A stretch of DNA of 64,000 bases from Bradyrhizobium sp. KBS0727 (GTDB lineage Bacteria; Pseudomonadota; Alphaproteobacteria; Rhizobiales; Xanthobacteraceae), in NCBI RefSeq assembly GCF_005937885.2, contig NZ_CP042176.1:682001-746000 (forward strand), read 5' to 3'. Position 1 is the stretch's first letter, and each line of letters opens with the position of its first letter. Made by a program: the position numbers and the translations under genes. The notes below the pieces were generated by a model. It was not told where the DNA came from. It worked only from the letters and a program-made list of their open reading frames with translations, and searched no databases. Shown one piece after another: positions 1 to 10,585 of the stretch.

Positions 1-1182
1 GTCGAAAGCGCCGGCGCCAATCTGCTGCGTTACCGCGTCGAGGATTTCGTTCGCGGCGGCAACATTTTTCGCAATTTGGCGCGGCTGTCCGCTGCAGGTC
101 TACCCGTGGTCACCGTGACTCACGGCTCGTCGACGGCAGGCGGCGCCTATCAAACGGGACTGTCCGATTACATCGTGATGGTGCGCGGTCGCACCCGCGC
201 CTTCCTGGCCGGGCCGCCGCTGCTCAAGGCCGCCACCGGCGAGATTGCGACCGAGGAGGAACTCGGCGGTGCCGAGATGCACACCTCGATTTCCGGGCTC
301 GGCGATTATCTCGCCGAAGACGACCGCGACGCGTTGCGCATCGCGCGCGACATCATGGCCAATCTGGAATGGGACCGGCCGAAGCCGACTGAGCCCGCCT
401 GGCGCCCGCCGCGTTACGACCAGGAAGAACTGCTCGGCATCATGGCGATGGACCACAAGCGCCCCGTCGACATGCGGCAGGTGATCGCGCGGATCATCGA
501 CGATTCCGACTTTACCGAATTCGGCGCCAATTACGGTCCCGCCACCGTCTGCGGTCACGCCCGTATCGAGGGCCAGGCGATCGGGATCATCACCAACAAC
601 GGGCCGCTCGATGTGCCCGGCGCCAACAAGGCAACGCATTTCATCCAGGCCTGCTGCCAGTCGCGCACGCCGATTCTCTACATGAACAACACGACTGGCT
701 ACATGGTGGGCAAGGCCTATGAGGAAGCCGGCATGATCAAGCATGGCTCCAAGATGATCCAGGCCGTCACTTCGGCGACAGTGCCGCAGATCACCATCTA
801 TTGCGGCGCATCGTTCGGCGCCGGCAATTACGGCATGTGCGGCCGCGGCTTCCATCCGCGCTTCTGCTTCTCCTGGCCCAACGCCAAGACCGCGGTTATG
901 GGCGGCGAACAGGCGGCCGAAACCATGGCGATCGTGACCGAGGCCGCAGCTATCAGGCGCGGCAAGCCGATCGAAAAGGAAAAGCTCGACGCGATGAAGG
1001 CCCAGATAACAGGCGTGTTCGACGGCCAGATGGACGTGTTCTCGACCAGCGCGCGCGTGCTCGACGACGGCGTGATCGACCCGCGCGATACCCGCAGCGT
1101 GCTCTCGGAGGTGCTGGCGATCTGCCGCGAGGCCGAGGCGCGCATCCCCCAGCGCATGCAATTCTCGGTCGCGCGCCCATGA
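1..1182 (+). CDS. Acyl-CoA carboxylase carboxyltransferase (beta) subunit, 5' truncated
   Basis: Transfers the carboxyl group from carboxybiotin to an acyl-CoA. The frame is open from base 1, so the N-terminus lies outside the window. The visible part carries the crotonase-type fold, with a GGAY motif, the stretch FLAGPPLLKAATGE typical of methylcrotonyl/geranyl-type subunits, and a C-terminal GQMDVF...DDGVIDPRDTR segment found across carboxyltransferase beta subunits. It overlaps the biotin-carrying alpha subunit gene by 4 bases (ATGA), so the two should be translationally coupled. The substrate cannot be read from sequence; methylcrotonyl-, geranyl- or another branched acyl-CoA is possible. 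Confidence 0.9.
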   Translation, partial: VESAGANLLRYRVEDFVRGGNIFRNLARLSAAGLPVVTVTHGSSTAGGAYQTGLSDYIVMVRGRTRAFLAGPPLLKAATGEIATEEELGGAEMHTSISGLGDYLAEDDRDALRIARDIMANLEWDRPKPTEPAWRPPRYDQEELLGIMAMDHKRPVDMRQVIARIIDDSDFTEFGANYGPATVCGHARIEGQAIGIITNNGPLDVPGANKATHFIQACCQSRTPILYMNNTTGYMVGKAYEEAGMIKHGSKMIQAVTSATVPQITIYCGASFGAGNYGMCGRGFHPRFCFSWPNAKTAVMGGEQAAETMAIVTEAAAIRRGKPIEKEKLDAMKAQITGVFDGQMDVFSTSARVLDDGVIDPRDTRSVLSEVLAICREAEARIPQRMQFSVARP

Positions 1183-3152
1183 CCATGATGAAGCGGACGC
1201 CGTTCTTCAAGATACTGATCGCCAATCGCGGCGAGATCGCGCTGCGGATCATGCGCACCGCGCGCCGGCTCGGCTATGGCGTGGTTGCAGTCTATTCCGA
1301 TGCCGACCGCGATGCGCTGCATGTCCGCGAGGCCGATCAGGCGGTGCGTATCGGCGAGGCATTGCCGTCGCAATCCTATTTGCGGATCGACGCCATCATC
1401 GCTGCGGCAAAGGCCTCCGGCGCCGGCGCGGTGCATCCCGGTTATGGCTTCCTCGCCGAGAACGAAGATTTTGCGCAGGCCTGCCGCGACGCCGGGCTGG
1501 TGTTCATCGGACCGTCGCCGGAAGCGATCCGGGCGATGGGTAATAAGGCCGGTGCCAAGGACATCATGCTGAAGGCCGGCGTTCCCTGCGTGCCCGGTTA
1601 TCAGGGCGCGGACCAGAGCGACGCCGCGATGCTGAAGGAGGCCAAAAAGATCGGCTTTCCCGTGATGATCAAGGCCGTCGCCGGCGGCGGCGGGCGCGGC
1701 ATGCGGCTGGTCGCGGACGCGGCTGCGTTTCCGGACGCGCTGCGCAGTGCGCGCTCCGAGGCGCAGGGTGCGTTCGGCGATCCCACCGTGATCCTGGAGC
1801 GCGCCATTGTCGATCCCCGGCATATCGAGGTCCAGGTGTTTGGCGACCGCTACGGCAACGCCATTCATCTCGGCGAGCGCGATTGCTCGGTGCAACGCCG
1901 GCACCAGAAACTGATCGAGGAAGCGCCGTCTCCGGCGGTGACGCCGAGACTGCGGGCACGGATGGGCGCGGTCGCCGTCGATGCGGTGAGGGCGCTGCGC
2001 TACGAGGGCGCCGGCACGCTGGAATTCCTGCTCGACCCGAACGGCGAGTTCTATTTCATGGAAATGAATACGCGGTTGCAGGTCGAGCATCCCGTCACCG
2101 AGGCGATCACCGGGCTCGATCTGGTCGAGCTGCAACTGCGCGTCGCCAGCGGCGAGCCGCTCGGACTGGTGCAGGAGGATATCAAATTCTCCGGCCATGC
2201 GATCGAGGTGCGGTTGTGTTCGGAAGACGCCGACCATGATTTCATGCCGCAATCCGGCAGGATGGCGCTGTGGCAGATGCCCGAGGGCGTCCGTGTCGAG
2301 CATGCGCTGCAGTCGGGTTCCGAGATTCCGCCGTTCTACGATTCGATGATCGCCAAGGTCATCAGCCATGGAACCGACCGCAACGAGGCGCGCGGCAAGC
2401 TAATCTGCGGCCTGGAGCAGACCGCGGCCTTCGGCGTTACCACCAATCAGGGCTTCCTGATCTCCTGCCTGCGTCATCCCGGTTTTGCCGCGGGTAAGGC
2501 GACGACGGCCTTCATCGGCAATCATCGTGGCGAGCTGCTGGTGCCGCGTGCCGATGACAGAGCGGAGGCCGCGCTGGCCGCGTTGCTGCTTTATGCGACC
2601 CATCCGAACGCGCCGCCCTGGCGTCCCGGGCGTTCCCTGGTGGCGGCGTTTCCGTTGACGACGCGGATCGATCTTGGTCATGGCGTGCACGAGGTCGACA
2701 TCGTGCGCGAACGCGACGGCGGCTATCTGGCGTCCTTCGAGGGTGGCGAGCAGCGCTTCGAAATCGATGAACTGGGCCGCGATACAATTCGCTTTCGTTT
2801 CAACGGGACGATGGAATCCGCAAGATTCCTGCGCGATGGCGACCAGCTCTATGTTCTGCATCGCGGCGTCACGATCGGCGTCCGCGACCTGACGCTGGCG
2901 GCCCCGGTCTCGGCCGCTGCCAGCGGTGGCGACGGCAAGGTGCGCGCGGCGATGAACGGCCGCGTCGTCGCGGTGCTGGTGAAGCCGGGCGACAAGGTCG
3001 CGGCGGGGCAACCGGTGATGACGCTGGAAGCGATGAAGATGGAGCACGTGCACACGGCCGGCGTTGCCGGCATGGTCTTGGCAATTGATGTCGCCGAGGG
3101 CGAGCAGGTGACGACGGGGAAGATCGTCGTGGAGATCGAGGCGGCGGTCTAA
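1179..3152 (+). CDS. Acyl-CoA carboxylase biotin carboxylase/BCCP (alpha) subunit
   Basis: ATP-dependent carboxylation of biotin, the first half-reaction of the carboxylase encoded with the preceding gene. About 657 residues. The biotin carboxylase N-domain (KILIANRGEIALRI) starts near residue 12, the ATP-grasp glycine loop GGGGRGM lies near 169-175, and the EMNTRLQVEHPVTE signature is intact. The C-terminal biotinyl domain has EAMKMEH with Lys near residue 620 as the biotin site. The start is the ATG overlapping the upstream stop. The longer upstream reading frame is a shadow of the beta gene. Intact; the substrate is unresolved, as for its partner. Confidence 0.92.
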   Translation: MTMMKRTPFFKILIANRGEIALRIMRTARRLGYGVVAVYSDADRDALHVREADQAVRIGEALPSQSYLRIDAIIAAAKASGAGAVHPGYGFLAENEDFAQACRDAGLVFIGPSPEAIRAMGNKAGAKDIMLKAGVPCVPGYQGADQSDAAMLKEAKKIGFPVMIKAVAGGGGRGMRLVADAAAFPDALRSARSEAQGAFGDPTVILERAIVDPRHIEVQVFGDRYGNAIHLGERDCSVQRRHQKLIEEAPSPAVTPRLRARMGAVAVDAVRALRYEGAGTLEFLLDPNGEFYFMEMNTRLQVEHPVTEAITGLDLVELQLRVASGEPLGLVQEDIKFSGHAIEVRLCSEDADHDFMPQSGRMALWQMPEGVRVEHALQSGSEIPPFYDSMIAKVISHGTDRNEARGKLICGLEQTAAFGVTTNQGFLISCLRHPGFAAGKATTAFIGNHRGELLVPRADDRAEAALAALLLYATHPNAPPWRPGRSLVAAFPLTTRIDLGHGVHEVDIVRERDGGYLASFEGGEQRFEIDELGRDTIRFRFNGTMESARFLRDGDQLYVLHRGVTIGVRDLTLAAPVSAAASGGDGKVRAAMNGRVVAVLVKPGDKVAAGQPVMTLEAMKMEHVHTAGVAGMVLAIDVAEGEQVTTGKIVVEIEAAV

Positions 3153-3161
3153 TTCTCTCGG

Positions 3162-3246
3162 CCGTCATTGCGAAAAGCGAAGCGACGAAGCAATCCATGC
3201 TTCCTTCGCGGCACAATGGATTGCTTCGCTTCGCTCGCAATGACGG
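3162..3246. repeat. Dispersed palindrome, family A
   Basis: Long inverted repeat beginning CCGTCATTGCG and ending CGCAATGACGG, with internal GAAGCAATCC/GGATTGCTTC arms. It lies between the convergent carboxylase and ABC transporter genes. Related copies occur at 57168-57240 (28-bp perfect arms) and, in short form, at 42254-42285. Its position suggests it may also limit read-through, but neither strand has a clear T-tract. Confidence 0.85.
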
Positions 3247-3277
3247 GGGAGCGTTCGCCGGGACGACAATAGAGAGT

Positions 3278-4267
3278 TTATCCCGGTCGCCCCGTTCCGT
3301 CGTTCAGCCAGCACGCCACCTCGTGCTTCGCGCCCGCTTCCTTCAGCACCGGACGTTCCACCTTGCAGCGGTCCATCACATAGCGGCAGCGGGTGTGGAA
3401 CGCGCATCCGGGCGGCGGGTTGATCGGGCTTGGCACGTCGCCGTCGATGCCAGGCGCGAGCTTTTTCGCCTTGGGGTCGGCAATCGGCACCGAGGCCAGC
3501 AACGCCTGCGTATAGGGATGACGCGGGTTGGCGAACAGCTCGGTCTTGTCTGATATCTCGACGATGCGGCCGAGATACATCACCGCGACGCGGTGGCTGA
3601 TATGGGCGACCACGGCGAGGTCATGCGCGATGAACAGGTAGGAGAAGCCGTGCTTGCGCTGCAGGTCGATCAAGAGATTGATCACCTGCGCCTGGATAGA
3701 GACGTCGAGCGCCGACACCGGTTCGTCACATACAATCAGGCTCGGCCCGAGCGACAGCGCGCGGGCAATGCAGATGCGCTGCCGTTGTCCACCGGAGAAC
3801 TGATGCGGATAGTTCTTCATCTGGTCGGGACGTAGTCCGACCTGCGCGAACAGTTCGGCGACGCGTGCCTGCTTCTCGCGGCCGGTCGCCAGCCCATGCA
3901 CGCTGAGCGGTTCGCCGACGATATCGCCGGCGGTCATGCGCGGGTTGAGCGAGGCGAACGGGTCCTGGAACACGATCTGCATCGAGCGTCGATGCGGCCG
4001 CATCTCCGCCTTGCTGAGGCCGGTGATATCGGTGCCGTTCAGCTTGATGGCGCCGCTGGACGGTTCCACCAGCCGCAGCACGGCGCGCGCCACCGTCGAC
4101 TTGCCGCAGCCGGACTCGCCGACGAGACCCAGCGTTTCGCCCTTGCCGACCGAGAAGCTGACGCCGTCGACCGCATGCACGGTGCCGATGCGACGGCGCA
4201 GCACGCCGCCGCGCACCGCATAATGTTTGACGAGGTCGGTGACCTCCAGCAGGGGTGTGTCGGTCAT
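3278..4267 (-). CDS. Peptide ABC transporter ATP-binding protein, OppF/DppF type
   Basis: One of two cytoplasmic ATPases of the oligopeptide-type importer at 3.3-8.8 kb. 329 residues with Walker [10 protein letters not shown], signature [15 protein letters not shown], Walker [13 protein letters not shown], and the C-terminal oligopeptide/dipeptide extension with the [14 protein letters not shown] cysteines seen in OppF/DppF. The ATG start overlaps the stop of the other ATPase gene (ATGA). Last gene of the five-gene operon. Confidence 0.93.
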   Translation of the reverse strand: MTDTPLLEVTDLVKHYAVRGGVLRRRIGTVHAVDGVSFSVGKGETLGLVGESGCGKSTVARAVLRLVEPSSGAIKLNGTDITGLSKAEMRPHRRSMQIVFQDPFASLNPRMTAGDIVGEPLSVHGLATGREKQARVAELFAQVGLRPDQMKNYPHQFSGGQRQRICIARALSLGPSLIVCDEPVSALDVSIQAQVINLLIDLQRKHGFSYLFIAHDLAVVAHISHRVAVMYLGRIVEISDKTELFANPRHPYTQALLASVPIADPKAKKLAPGIDGDVPSPINPPPGCAFHTRCRYVMDRCKVERPVLKEAGAKHEVACWLNDGTGRPG

Positions 4268-5277
4268 GGCGCGGCCACCGTTTCCGCCGCGCGCCAGCAC
4301 GCCGCCAGATGTTTGCCGCCGAATTCCTCCAGCGGCGGATATTCGGCACGGCAGCGGTCGATCGCAAGACTGCAGCGCGGCGCGAAGGCGCAGCCCACCG
4401 GCAGGTTGGTCAGCGACGGCACCATGCCGGGGATTTCGGTCAGTCGCGCATCGGCCTTGGCTTCAAGCGAAATCACGGCCGGCATCGAGGCCATCAGTCC
4501 GCGGGTATAGGGATGCAGCGGGTTCTCGAACAGATCCTCGACGGTGGCTTCCTCGACCTTCTTGCCGGCATACATCACGATGACGCGCTGCGCGGTTTGC
4601 GCCACGACGCCGAGATCGTGCGTGATCAGCACCAGCCCGGTGCCGAGCGTCTTCTGCAGGTCGACGATCAGCGCCAGGATCTGTGCCTGGATGGTGACGT
4701 CGAGCGCGGTGGTCGGCTCGTCCGCAATCAACAGCGCCGGCCGGCACGCCAGCGCCATCGCGATCATGGCGCGCTGGCGCATGCCGCCGGACAATTGATG
4801 CGGATATTCCTGCGCGCGCCGCTCCGGTTCGGGAATCCGCACCAGGCGCAGCATCTCGACCGCCTTGGCCCACGCCTGCTTGTTGCTCATGGTCTGGTGC
4901 AGTTGCACCACTTCGGTGATCTGGTCGCCGATCCGCATCACCGGATTGAGCGACGTCATCGGCTCCTGGAAAATCATCGAGATCCGGTTGCCCCGGATCT
5001 TGCGCATCTCGGCCTCGTCGAGGCTGAGCAGGTCGGTGCCTTCCAGCGTCACCGAGCCGCCGACGATCCGGCCCGGCGGGTCGGGCACCAGCCGCATGAT
5101 CGACAGCGCGGTCACGCTCTTGCCGCAACCGGATTCGCCGACGATCGCCAGCGTTTCGCCGCGGCGGACGGTGAACGACACGTCGTCGACCGCCCGGAAC
5201 AGCCCCGAATTGGTGAAGAACACCGTCTGCAGGTTCCGGACGTCGAGAACCGTTTCTTCCGCCTGTGCCCCGGTCAT
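4264..5277 (-). CDS. Peptide ABC transporter ATP-binding protein, OppD/DppD type
   Basis: Partner ATPase of the preceding entry. 337 residues with Walker [14 protein letters not shown], signature [15 protein letters not shown], Walker [13 protein letters not shown], and C-terminal [14 protein letters not shown]. The [13 protein letters not shown] start was chosen because it directly precedes the conserved beta-strand and overlaps the permease stop (TGATG). The longer open frame upstream runs antiparallel into permease coding sequence. Confidence 0.93.
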   Translation of the reverse strand: MTGAQAEETVLDVRNLQTVFFTNSGLFRAVDDVSFTVRRGETLAIVGESGCGKSVTALSIMRLVPDPPGRIVGGSVTLEGTDLLSLDEAEMRKIRGNRISMIFQEPMTSLNPVMRIGDQITEVVQLHQTMSNKQAWAKAVEMLRLVRIPEPERRAQEYPHQLSGGMRQRAMIAMALACRPALLIADEPTTALDVTIQAQILALIVDLQKTLGTGLVLITHDLGVVAQTAQRVIVMYAGKKVEEATVEDLFENPLHPYTRGLMASMPAVISLEAKADARLTEIPGMVPSLTNLPVGCAFAPRCSLAIDRCRAEYPPLEEFGGKHLAACWRAAETVAAP

Positions 5278-6170
5278 CAGCCGCGCTGCCTCGGGTCGAG
5301 GATGTCGCGCAGCGCGTCGCCGAACAGGTTGGTGCCGAACACCGCGAGGCTGATCGCGATGCCCGGGAAGATCACCAGCCACGGCGCGGTGCGGACATAT
5401 TCCGCCGCCGATTCCGACAGCATGCGGCCCCATGACGGATAGGGTTCGGGAATACCGAGGCCGAGGAACGACAGCGAGGCTTCGGTGAGGATGGTGGAGC
5501 CGAGCTGCGCCGTCGCCAGCACGATCAGCGGCGCCAGCGTATTCGGCAGCACGTGACGGAGCGCGATGCGGGTTTCACTCATGCCGATCGATTTGGCGGC
5601 TTCGACGAACGGCAGTTCGCGCAGCGCCAGCGTGTTGGCGCGGATGACGCGGGCCACCGTCGGGATCAGCGGGATCGCAATGGCGATGATCACGTTCGGC
5701 AGCGACGGGCCGAGTGCTGCCGTCATGACCAGCGCCAGCACCAAAAGCGGCAGCGCCTGCAGGATATCGGTGACCCGCTGGAACACCAGGTCGACCCAGC
5801 CCGACAGGTAGCCCGAGGCGAGGCCGACCATCACGCCGATCGAAGACCCCAGGAAGGTCGAGCCGATGCCGACCGCCAGCGAAATGCGCGCGCCGTGGAC
5901 GATCCTGCTCCAGACGTCGCGGCCGAACGAATCCGTTCCCATCCAGTGCCGCCAGTCGGGCGACGCCAGCCGGTGGGCGGAATCGACGCTGAGCGGATCG
6001 TAGCGGCTGATCAGGTCGGCCGAGATCGCCACCCAGACGAACAGCAGCATGATGAACAGGCCGAAGGTGCCGAGCACGTAGCGTTGCGCGAGAAACGTCA
6101 GCCGGCGCCAGCCATGCGTCGAATGGGCGCCGGCGCGTTTGAGCTCGCTGTCGTAGTTGATCGAAGTCAA
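5277..6170 (-). CDS. Peptide ABC transporter permease, DppC type
   Basis: Inner-membrane channel subunit of the peptide-type importer, 297 residues. An N-terminal anchor helix ([14 protein letters not shown]) precedes the [26 protein letters not shown] segment typical of DppC/OppC proteins. The [21 protein letters not shown] loop is the EAA motif that contacts the ATPase. About six membrane helices. Ten bases separate it from the other permease gene upstream. Confidence 0.93.
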   Translation of the reverse strand: MTSINYDSELKRAGAHSTHGWRRLTFLAQRYVLGTFGLFIMLLFVWVAISADLISRYDPLSVDSAHRLASPDWRHWMGTDSFGRDVWSRIVHGARISLAVGIGSTFLGSSIGVMVGLASGYLSGWVDLVFQRVTDILQALPLLVLALVMTAALGPSLPNVIIAIAIPLIPTVARVIRANTLALRELPFVEAAKSIGMSETRIALRHVLPNTLAPLIVLATAQLGSTILTEASLSFLGLGIPEPYPSWGRMLSESAAEYVRTAPWLVIFPGIAISLAVFGTNLFGDALRDILDPRQRG

Positions 6171-6180
6171 GCGGCGGCTC

Positions 6181-7128
6181 CTAATCCGTATACCGGATGC
6201 GTGGATCGATCGCGGCGTACAGCATGTCGACGGTGAAGTTGGCGAACACCACGACCACGGCGATCAGCATCACGAGGTTCTGCACGATCGGGTAGTCGCG
6301 CCAGCGCAGCGCTTCCACCAGGAAGCGGGCGACGCCGGGAATGTTGAACACGGTCTCGGTCACGATCAGGCCGCCGATCAGGAAGGCGGCCTCGATGCCG
6401 ATCACGGTGATGACGGGCAGAATGGCATTCTTCAGCGCGTGGCGATAATTGACCGAGGCCTCGGAAGCGCCCTTGGCGCGCGCGGTGCGGATGTAGTCCT
6501 GCCGCAGGATTTCGAGCATCGAGGAGCGGGTGATGCGCATGGTCAGCGCGGCGCTGCGGAACCCGACCGCCATCGCCGGCACGCAATAGATCGCGATCGC
6601 CTCGGTCCAGGTTTTCGGATTCGGATTGTAGATCGGCATGGTGCCGAACAGCGAGACCGACGCCATCAGGATCAACAGCCCGAGCCAGAACGACGGCAGC
6701 GACAGCCCGCTCAGGCTGACGATGCGCAGAGCGTAATCCAGCCGCGAGCCCTGATGCACCGCGCTGATGACGCCCAAGGGAATGCCCATCGAGGCGGAGA
6801 ACAATAGCGCCAGGCCGGCGAGCCGCGCGGTGATCGGAATCCGTGGCAGGATCTCCTGCAGGGCCGGCTTTTCCGACACGTAGGAATAGCCGAGGTCGCC
6901 GTGCAGCAGCCCGCCGATCCAGTGCAAATATTGCACGTAGAGCGGCAGGTTGAGGCCGAGTTCCTTTTCCAGGTTGGCCTTGTCGGCGGGATCGACGAAG
7001 CCGGCGGCGTCGAACAGGATGTCGACGATGTTGCCGGGCACGACGCGCAGCAGCACAAAGATGATGATCGAGATCCCGATCAGGGTCACGAGCATCAAGG
7101 CGAGGCGTCGCACGATATAAGCAAACAC
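6181..7128 (-). CDS. Peptide ABC transporter permease, DppB type
   Basis: Second channel subunit, 315 residues. The N-terminus MFAYIVRRLALMLVTLIGISIIIFVLLRVVPGN... is the classic DppB opening. The EAA-type loop is DYIRTARAKGASEASVNYRHALKN. About six membrane helices. It lies 42 bases downstream of the binding-protein gene and is read in the same direction. Confidence 0.93.
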   Translation of the reverse strand: MFAYIVRRLALMLVTLIGISIIIFVLLRVVPGNIVDILFDAAGFVDPADKANLEKELGLNLPLYVQYLHWIGGLLHGDLGYSYVSEKPALQEILPRIPITARLAGLALLFSASMGIPLGVISAVHQGSRLDYALRIVSLSGLSLPSFWLGLLILMASVSLFGTMPIYNPNPKTWTEAIAIYCVPAMAVGFRSAALTMRITRSSMLEILRQDYIRTARAKGASEASVNYRHALKNAILPVITVIGIEAAFLIGGLIVTETVFNIPGVARFLVEALRWRDYPIVQNLVMLIAVVVVFANFTVDMLYAAIDPRIRYTD

Positions 7129-7170
7129 CTGACGTTTCTCCCTGAGCGTCTCGCTTGTCGCGGCTGGACG

Positions 7171-8766
7171 CTACTTGTCCATCCAGACGTCTTCGTAACG
7201 ATAGCCGTTATAGGAGCTGTTGGACATGATGGTAATGTTCTTGACGTAAGGTTGCCAGCAGGTCCCGGTACGGGCGTGGAAGATGATGGGGCGGGCCACG
7301 TCTTCCTGCAACTTCTTGTCGATGTCCCAGACCATCTTCTTGCGCTTGGCGACGTCGGTTTCCTGCGACTGCTGGTCGAACAGCTTTTCGATCTCCTTGT
7401 TGCAATAGTTGGTGTAGTTCCGCTCGGAACCACAGGAATAGTTCTCGTAGAAGGATTGATCGGGATCATCGACGGCGTTGCCGGTGAGGTTCAGTCCGAG
7501 CGCATAATCCTTGCGCGCGACCTTTGGAAACCATTGCGCGGTGTCGACGACCTCGAGTTCGCCGTCGATATAGATGCTCTTGATCTGGTCGATCAGGATG
7601 ACGGCAGGATCGCGGTAGATCGGAATGTTACGGGTCGAGACCTTGATTTGCAGATGCTTGTCCGGACCGTAGCCCGCCTTTTGCATCAGCTTGCGCGCTT
7701 CCTCGCGGTTGGCGTTGATGTCGGGGCCGTAGCCGGGGATCGATTCCAGCATTTCCTTCGGCATCGCCCATTGCCCGGCGGGGGCCGGTTCCATGGTGCC
7801 GCCGATATCACCCTGTCCCTCGAACATGATCGAGATGAACGCCTTGCGGTCGAGTGCCAGCGCCAAAGCGCGGCGGATGTCGATATTGTCAAACGGCGGC
7901 GAGGACGAATTGACGATGATATTGGTCGAAACGTTATTTGGTTCCACGACGCAAACCGCCTTTGGGGCTTGCGATTTGACGTCCTTGATCATGGGGATCG
8001 TCACTTCGGTCGGCAGCGTGATGTCGAACTGGCCGGAGATGAAGCCGAGTATAGCCGTCGAGCGGTTGGGGATGATGGTGAATTCGATGCCGTCGAGATA
8101 AGGCAGGCCCTTCTTGAAGTAGTCGGTGTTCCTGGTGAGCTTGATCGATTCATTGGCCTTGAACTCGACGAATTTGAACGGGCCGGTACCGATCGGCTTG
8201 GTGCGCATGTCGCCCGGCGAGACGTGGCAGGGATAGACGGGCGTATAACCGGAAGCGAGCAGCGCCAGCAGGGCCGGCTGCGGCCGTTTTAACTTGAACG
8301 ATGCCTCGTAATCGCCATTGGTGACGACGTCGTCGACCTGATCGTACCAGGACTTGCGCGGGTTCTGCCGGAACTTCTGCGGCGACTTGCCCATCAGCAT
8401 GTCGAAGGTGCATTTGACGTCGGCGGAGGTGAAGGGCTTGCCGTCGTGCCACTTGACGCCCTGTCTCAATTTGAAGGTCAGGGTCTTGTTGTCGCTGCTC
8501 CAGGCCCAACTCTCGGCGAGTTCCGGGACGATCGATTCGATGCTGTTCTGGGCGACGTGCTGATTGTAGATGACGAGATTGTTGTAGACGGGCATGAAGG
8601 GGATGTTGACCGAATAGGTCGCGCCCTCGTGGATCGAGGCACTGCCCGGACTGTCGCGGTGATAGAATCGGAGGATGCCGCCGTGCTTCGGCTCCTCAGC
8701 CGATGCAACATGATACGCCGGCAGCAACAACAATGCCGCAGCGGCAAGCGCGCGAACGCTCCGCAT
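7171..8766 (-). CDS. Periplasmic peptide-type solute-binding protein (SBP family 5)
   Basis: First gene of the importer operon. It captures ligand in the periplasm for the DppBC-type permeases. 531 residues, starting at the ATG preceded by GAGGAGG. Signal peptide at residues 1-23 (hydrophobic core ALAAAALLLLPAYHVASA). SBP_bac_5 hallmarks include LAESWAWSSDNKTLTFKLRQGVKWHDGKPF and DVKCTFDML. The family binds peptides, opines, nickel chelates or glutathione; nothing here fixes the ligand. Confidence 0.93.
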   Translation of the reverse strand: MRSVRALAAAALLLLPAYHVASAEEPKHGGILRFYHRDSPGSASIHEGATYSVNIPFMPVYNNLVIYNQHVAQNSIESIVPELAESWAWSSDNKTLTFKLRQGVKWHDGKPFTSADVKCTFDMLMGKSPQKFRQNPRKSWYDQVDDVVTNGDYEASFKLKRPQPALLALLASGYTPVYPCHVSPGDMRTKPIGTGPFKFVEFKANESIKLTRNTDYFKKGLPYLDGIEFTIIPNRSTAILGFISGQFDITLPTEVTIPMIKDVKSQAPKAVCVVEPNNVSTNIIVNSSSPPFDNIDIRRALALALDRKAFISIMFEGQGDIGGTMEPAPAGQWAMPKEMLESIPGYGPDINANREEARKLMQKAGYGPDKHLQIKVSTRNIPIYRDPAVILIDQIKSIYIDGELEVVDTAQWFPKVARKDYALGLNLTGNAVDDPDQSFYENYSCGSERNYTNYCNKEIEKLFDQQSQETDVAKRKKMVWDIDKKLQEDVARPIIFHARTGTCWQPYVKNITIMSNSSYNGYRYEDVWMDK

Positions 8767-9018
8767 GGTCCCTCCTCGAGCTTCGGTCTCAATTGGCCGA
8801 TTGCCGGCGACGATAGCATGGCGGAGCGTCGGGGCAACCGGCCAAGCCGATGCAGGGATTGGCAATTCGGACTACGCCAGTTCGCGTTGCGGAACTTGTG
8901 GGCGGGCTATTCGCGCTATTTGCGGGGAATTCGCGCATCGCCCGCGTTTCGGCCGGCCACGGATGGCAACGGCTCGCGCCAATATGCCTCACCCGTTTCA
9001 CGGGCGCGTTCCGTCTCG

Positions 9019-10569
9019 TCACACGATCCGCGAGGTCTTGCTGCCCCAGTAGCGGTCGCGCAGCAGACGCTTGTAGAGCTTGCCGGTCGGCAGCCGCGGC
9101 AGTTCGGCCTCGAAATCGATCGAGCGCGGCACTTTCTGGCGCGACAGCGACTGGCTGCAGAACGCGATCAGTTCGTCCGCCAGCGCCTGCCCCGGCTCAA
9201 CCCCGGGCATCGGCTGCACCACCGCCTTCACTTCCTCGCCGAGATCCGGATTGGGCACGCCGAACATCGCGGCGTCGGCGATCTTGGGGTGGGTGATCAA
9301 GAGGTTCTCGCATTCCTGCGGATAGATATTGACGCCGCCGGAGATGATCATGAACGTGGCGCGATCGGTCAGATACAGATAGCCGTCGTCGTCGACATAG
9401 CCGACGTCGCCGACGGTGCTCATGCTGCCGTCGGGCGAGCGCGACTCCTGGGTCTTGGCCGGATCGCCGAAATATTCGAACGGCGTCGCGGTCTTGAACC
9501 ATACCGTGCCTGGCGTTCCCTTCGGGCTCGGCTGCATGTTCGCGTCGAGGATATGCAGGTCGCCGAGCAGCACCTTGCCGACGGTGCCGCGATGGGCCAG
9601 CCACTGCTCGCTGTCGCAGGCGGTGAAGCCGAGCCCTTCGGTGGCGCCGTAATATTCATGGATGATCGGTCCCCACCATCTGATCATCTCGTCCTTGACC
9701 GCCGCGGGGCAGGGCGCCGCGGCGTGGATCGCGATTTCGAGCGAGGACAGGTCGTAGCGCTGGCGGACCTCGGTCGGCAGCTTCAGCATCCGCGAGAACA
9801 TCGTCGGCACCAGCTGGGTATGGGTGATGCCCCATTGCTCGACCAGCGCGAGATAACGCTCGGGGTCGAAACTCTCCATGATGACGACGGTGCCGCCGTT
9901 GCGGATCGTCAGATTGACGGCGGCCTGCGGCGCCGAATGATAGAGCGGCGCCGGCGACAGATAGACCATGCCTTCGCGGTAGTGCCACAGCTTCTGCAGG
10001 AAATCGAACAGCGGCAGTTGCTGCGAGGCCGGCTGTTCCGGCAACGGTCGCAGAATACCCTTTGGCCGGCCGGTGGTGCCGGACGAATACAGCATCGCGG
10101 TGCCGTTGCTTTCGTCTGATATCGGCGTGTTCGGCAGGCCCGCCGTCGCCCGTTGCAGGCCGACGATGCGATCGCTTTCGCCTTCTCCGTCAACGACGAT
10201 GCAGAGTTCGACCTTCGGGCATTCCTTCAAGGCCTCGCGCGCAACATCGAGTTTTGCTTTCGAGGTGATCAGAATGCGCGACTGGCTGTTGGCCAGGATG
10301 TAGGCGAGCTCGCTCGCGGTCAGGTAGGAATTCACGCAGGTGTAATAGAGCCCCGATCTCTCGCCGGCACCGCAGGATTCGAGATAGCGGTTGTTGTTCT
10401 CCATGAAGATCGAATAGTGATCGAGACGTTTGAGCCCGCGGTTGCGGAACAGGTGCGCCAGCCGGTTGCTGCGGGCATCGAGTTCGCGATAGGTGACGGC
10501 CTCGCCGGTGCTCGCCATGATGAAGGCGGGTTGCAGCGGACGAAGGTGAGCGTGCTTGCCGGTGTACAT
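9019..10569 (-). CDS. AMP-dependent acyl-CoA synthetase/ligase
   Basis: Activates a carboxylic acid to its CoA thioester through an acyl-adenylate. 516 residues. Motifs in order: YSSGTTGRPKGIL (P-loop), EYYGATEG (adenine/AMP binding), DRATFMIISGGVNIYP (hinge) and the C-terminal catalytic lysine in LPTGKLYKRLL. The ATG at 10569 is used; the open frame upstream of it antiparallels the dehydrogenase gene. It lies 16 bases downstream of the iron alcohol dehydrogenase gene, so the two probably form an operon. Substrate unknown; fatty or aromatic acids are both plausible. Confidence 0.9.
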   Translation of the reverse strand: MYTGKHAHLRPLQPAFIMASTGEAVTYRELDARSNRLAHLFRNRGLKRLDHYSIFMENNNRYLESCGAGERSGLYYTCVNSYLTASELAYILANSQSRILITSKAKLDVAREALKECPKVELCIVVDGEGESDRIVGLQRATAGLPNTPISDESNGTAMLYSSGTTGRPKGILRPLPEQPASQQLPLFDFLQKLWHYREGMVYLSPAPLYHSAPQAAVNLTIRNGGTVVIMESFDPERYLALVEQWGITHTQLVPTMFSRMLKLPTEVRQRYDLSSLEIAIHAAAPCPAAVKDEMIRWWGPIIHEYYGATEGLGFTACDSEQWLAHRGTVGKVLLGDLHILDANMQPSPKGTPGTVWFKTATPFEYFGDPAKTQESRSPDGSMSTVGDVGYVDDDGYLYLTDRATFMIISGGVNIYPQECENLLITHPKIADAAMFGVPNPDLGEEVKAVVQPMPGVEPGQALADELIAFCSQSLSRQKVPRSIDFEAELPRLPTGKLYKRLLRDRYWGSKTSRIV

Positions 10570-10585
10570 CGAATTCAAAATCCTC

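Noticed and set aside
100..2369. Long minus-strand frames opposite the carboxylase genes (353 and 513 codons)
   Set aside because: They lie antiparallel to well-conserved carboxylase subunits, have histidine/arginine-rich composition typical of shadow frames in high-G+C DNA, and show no domain.
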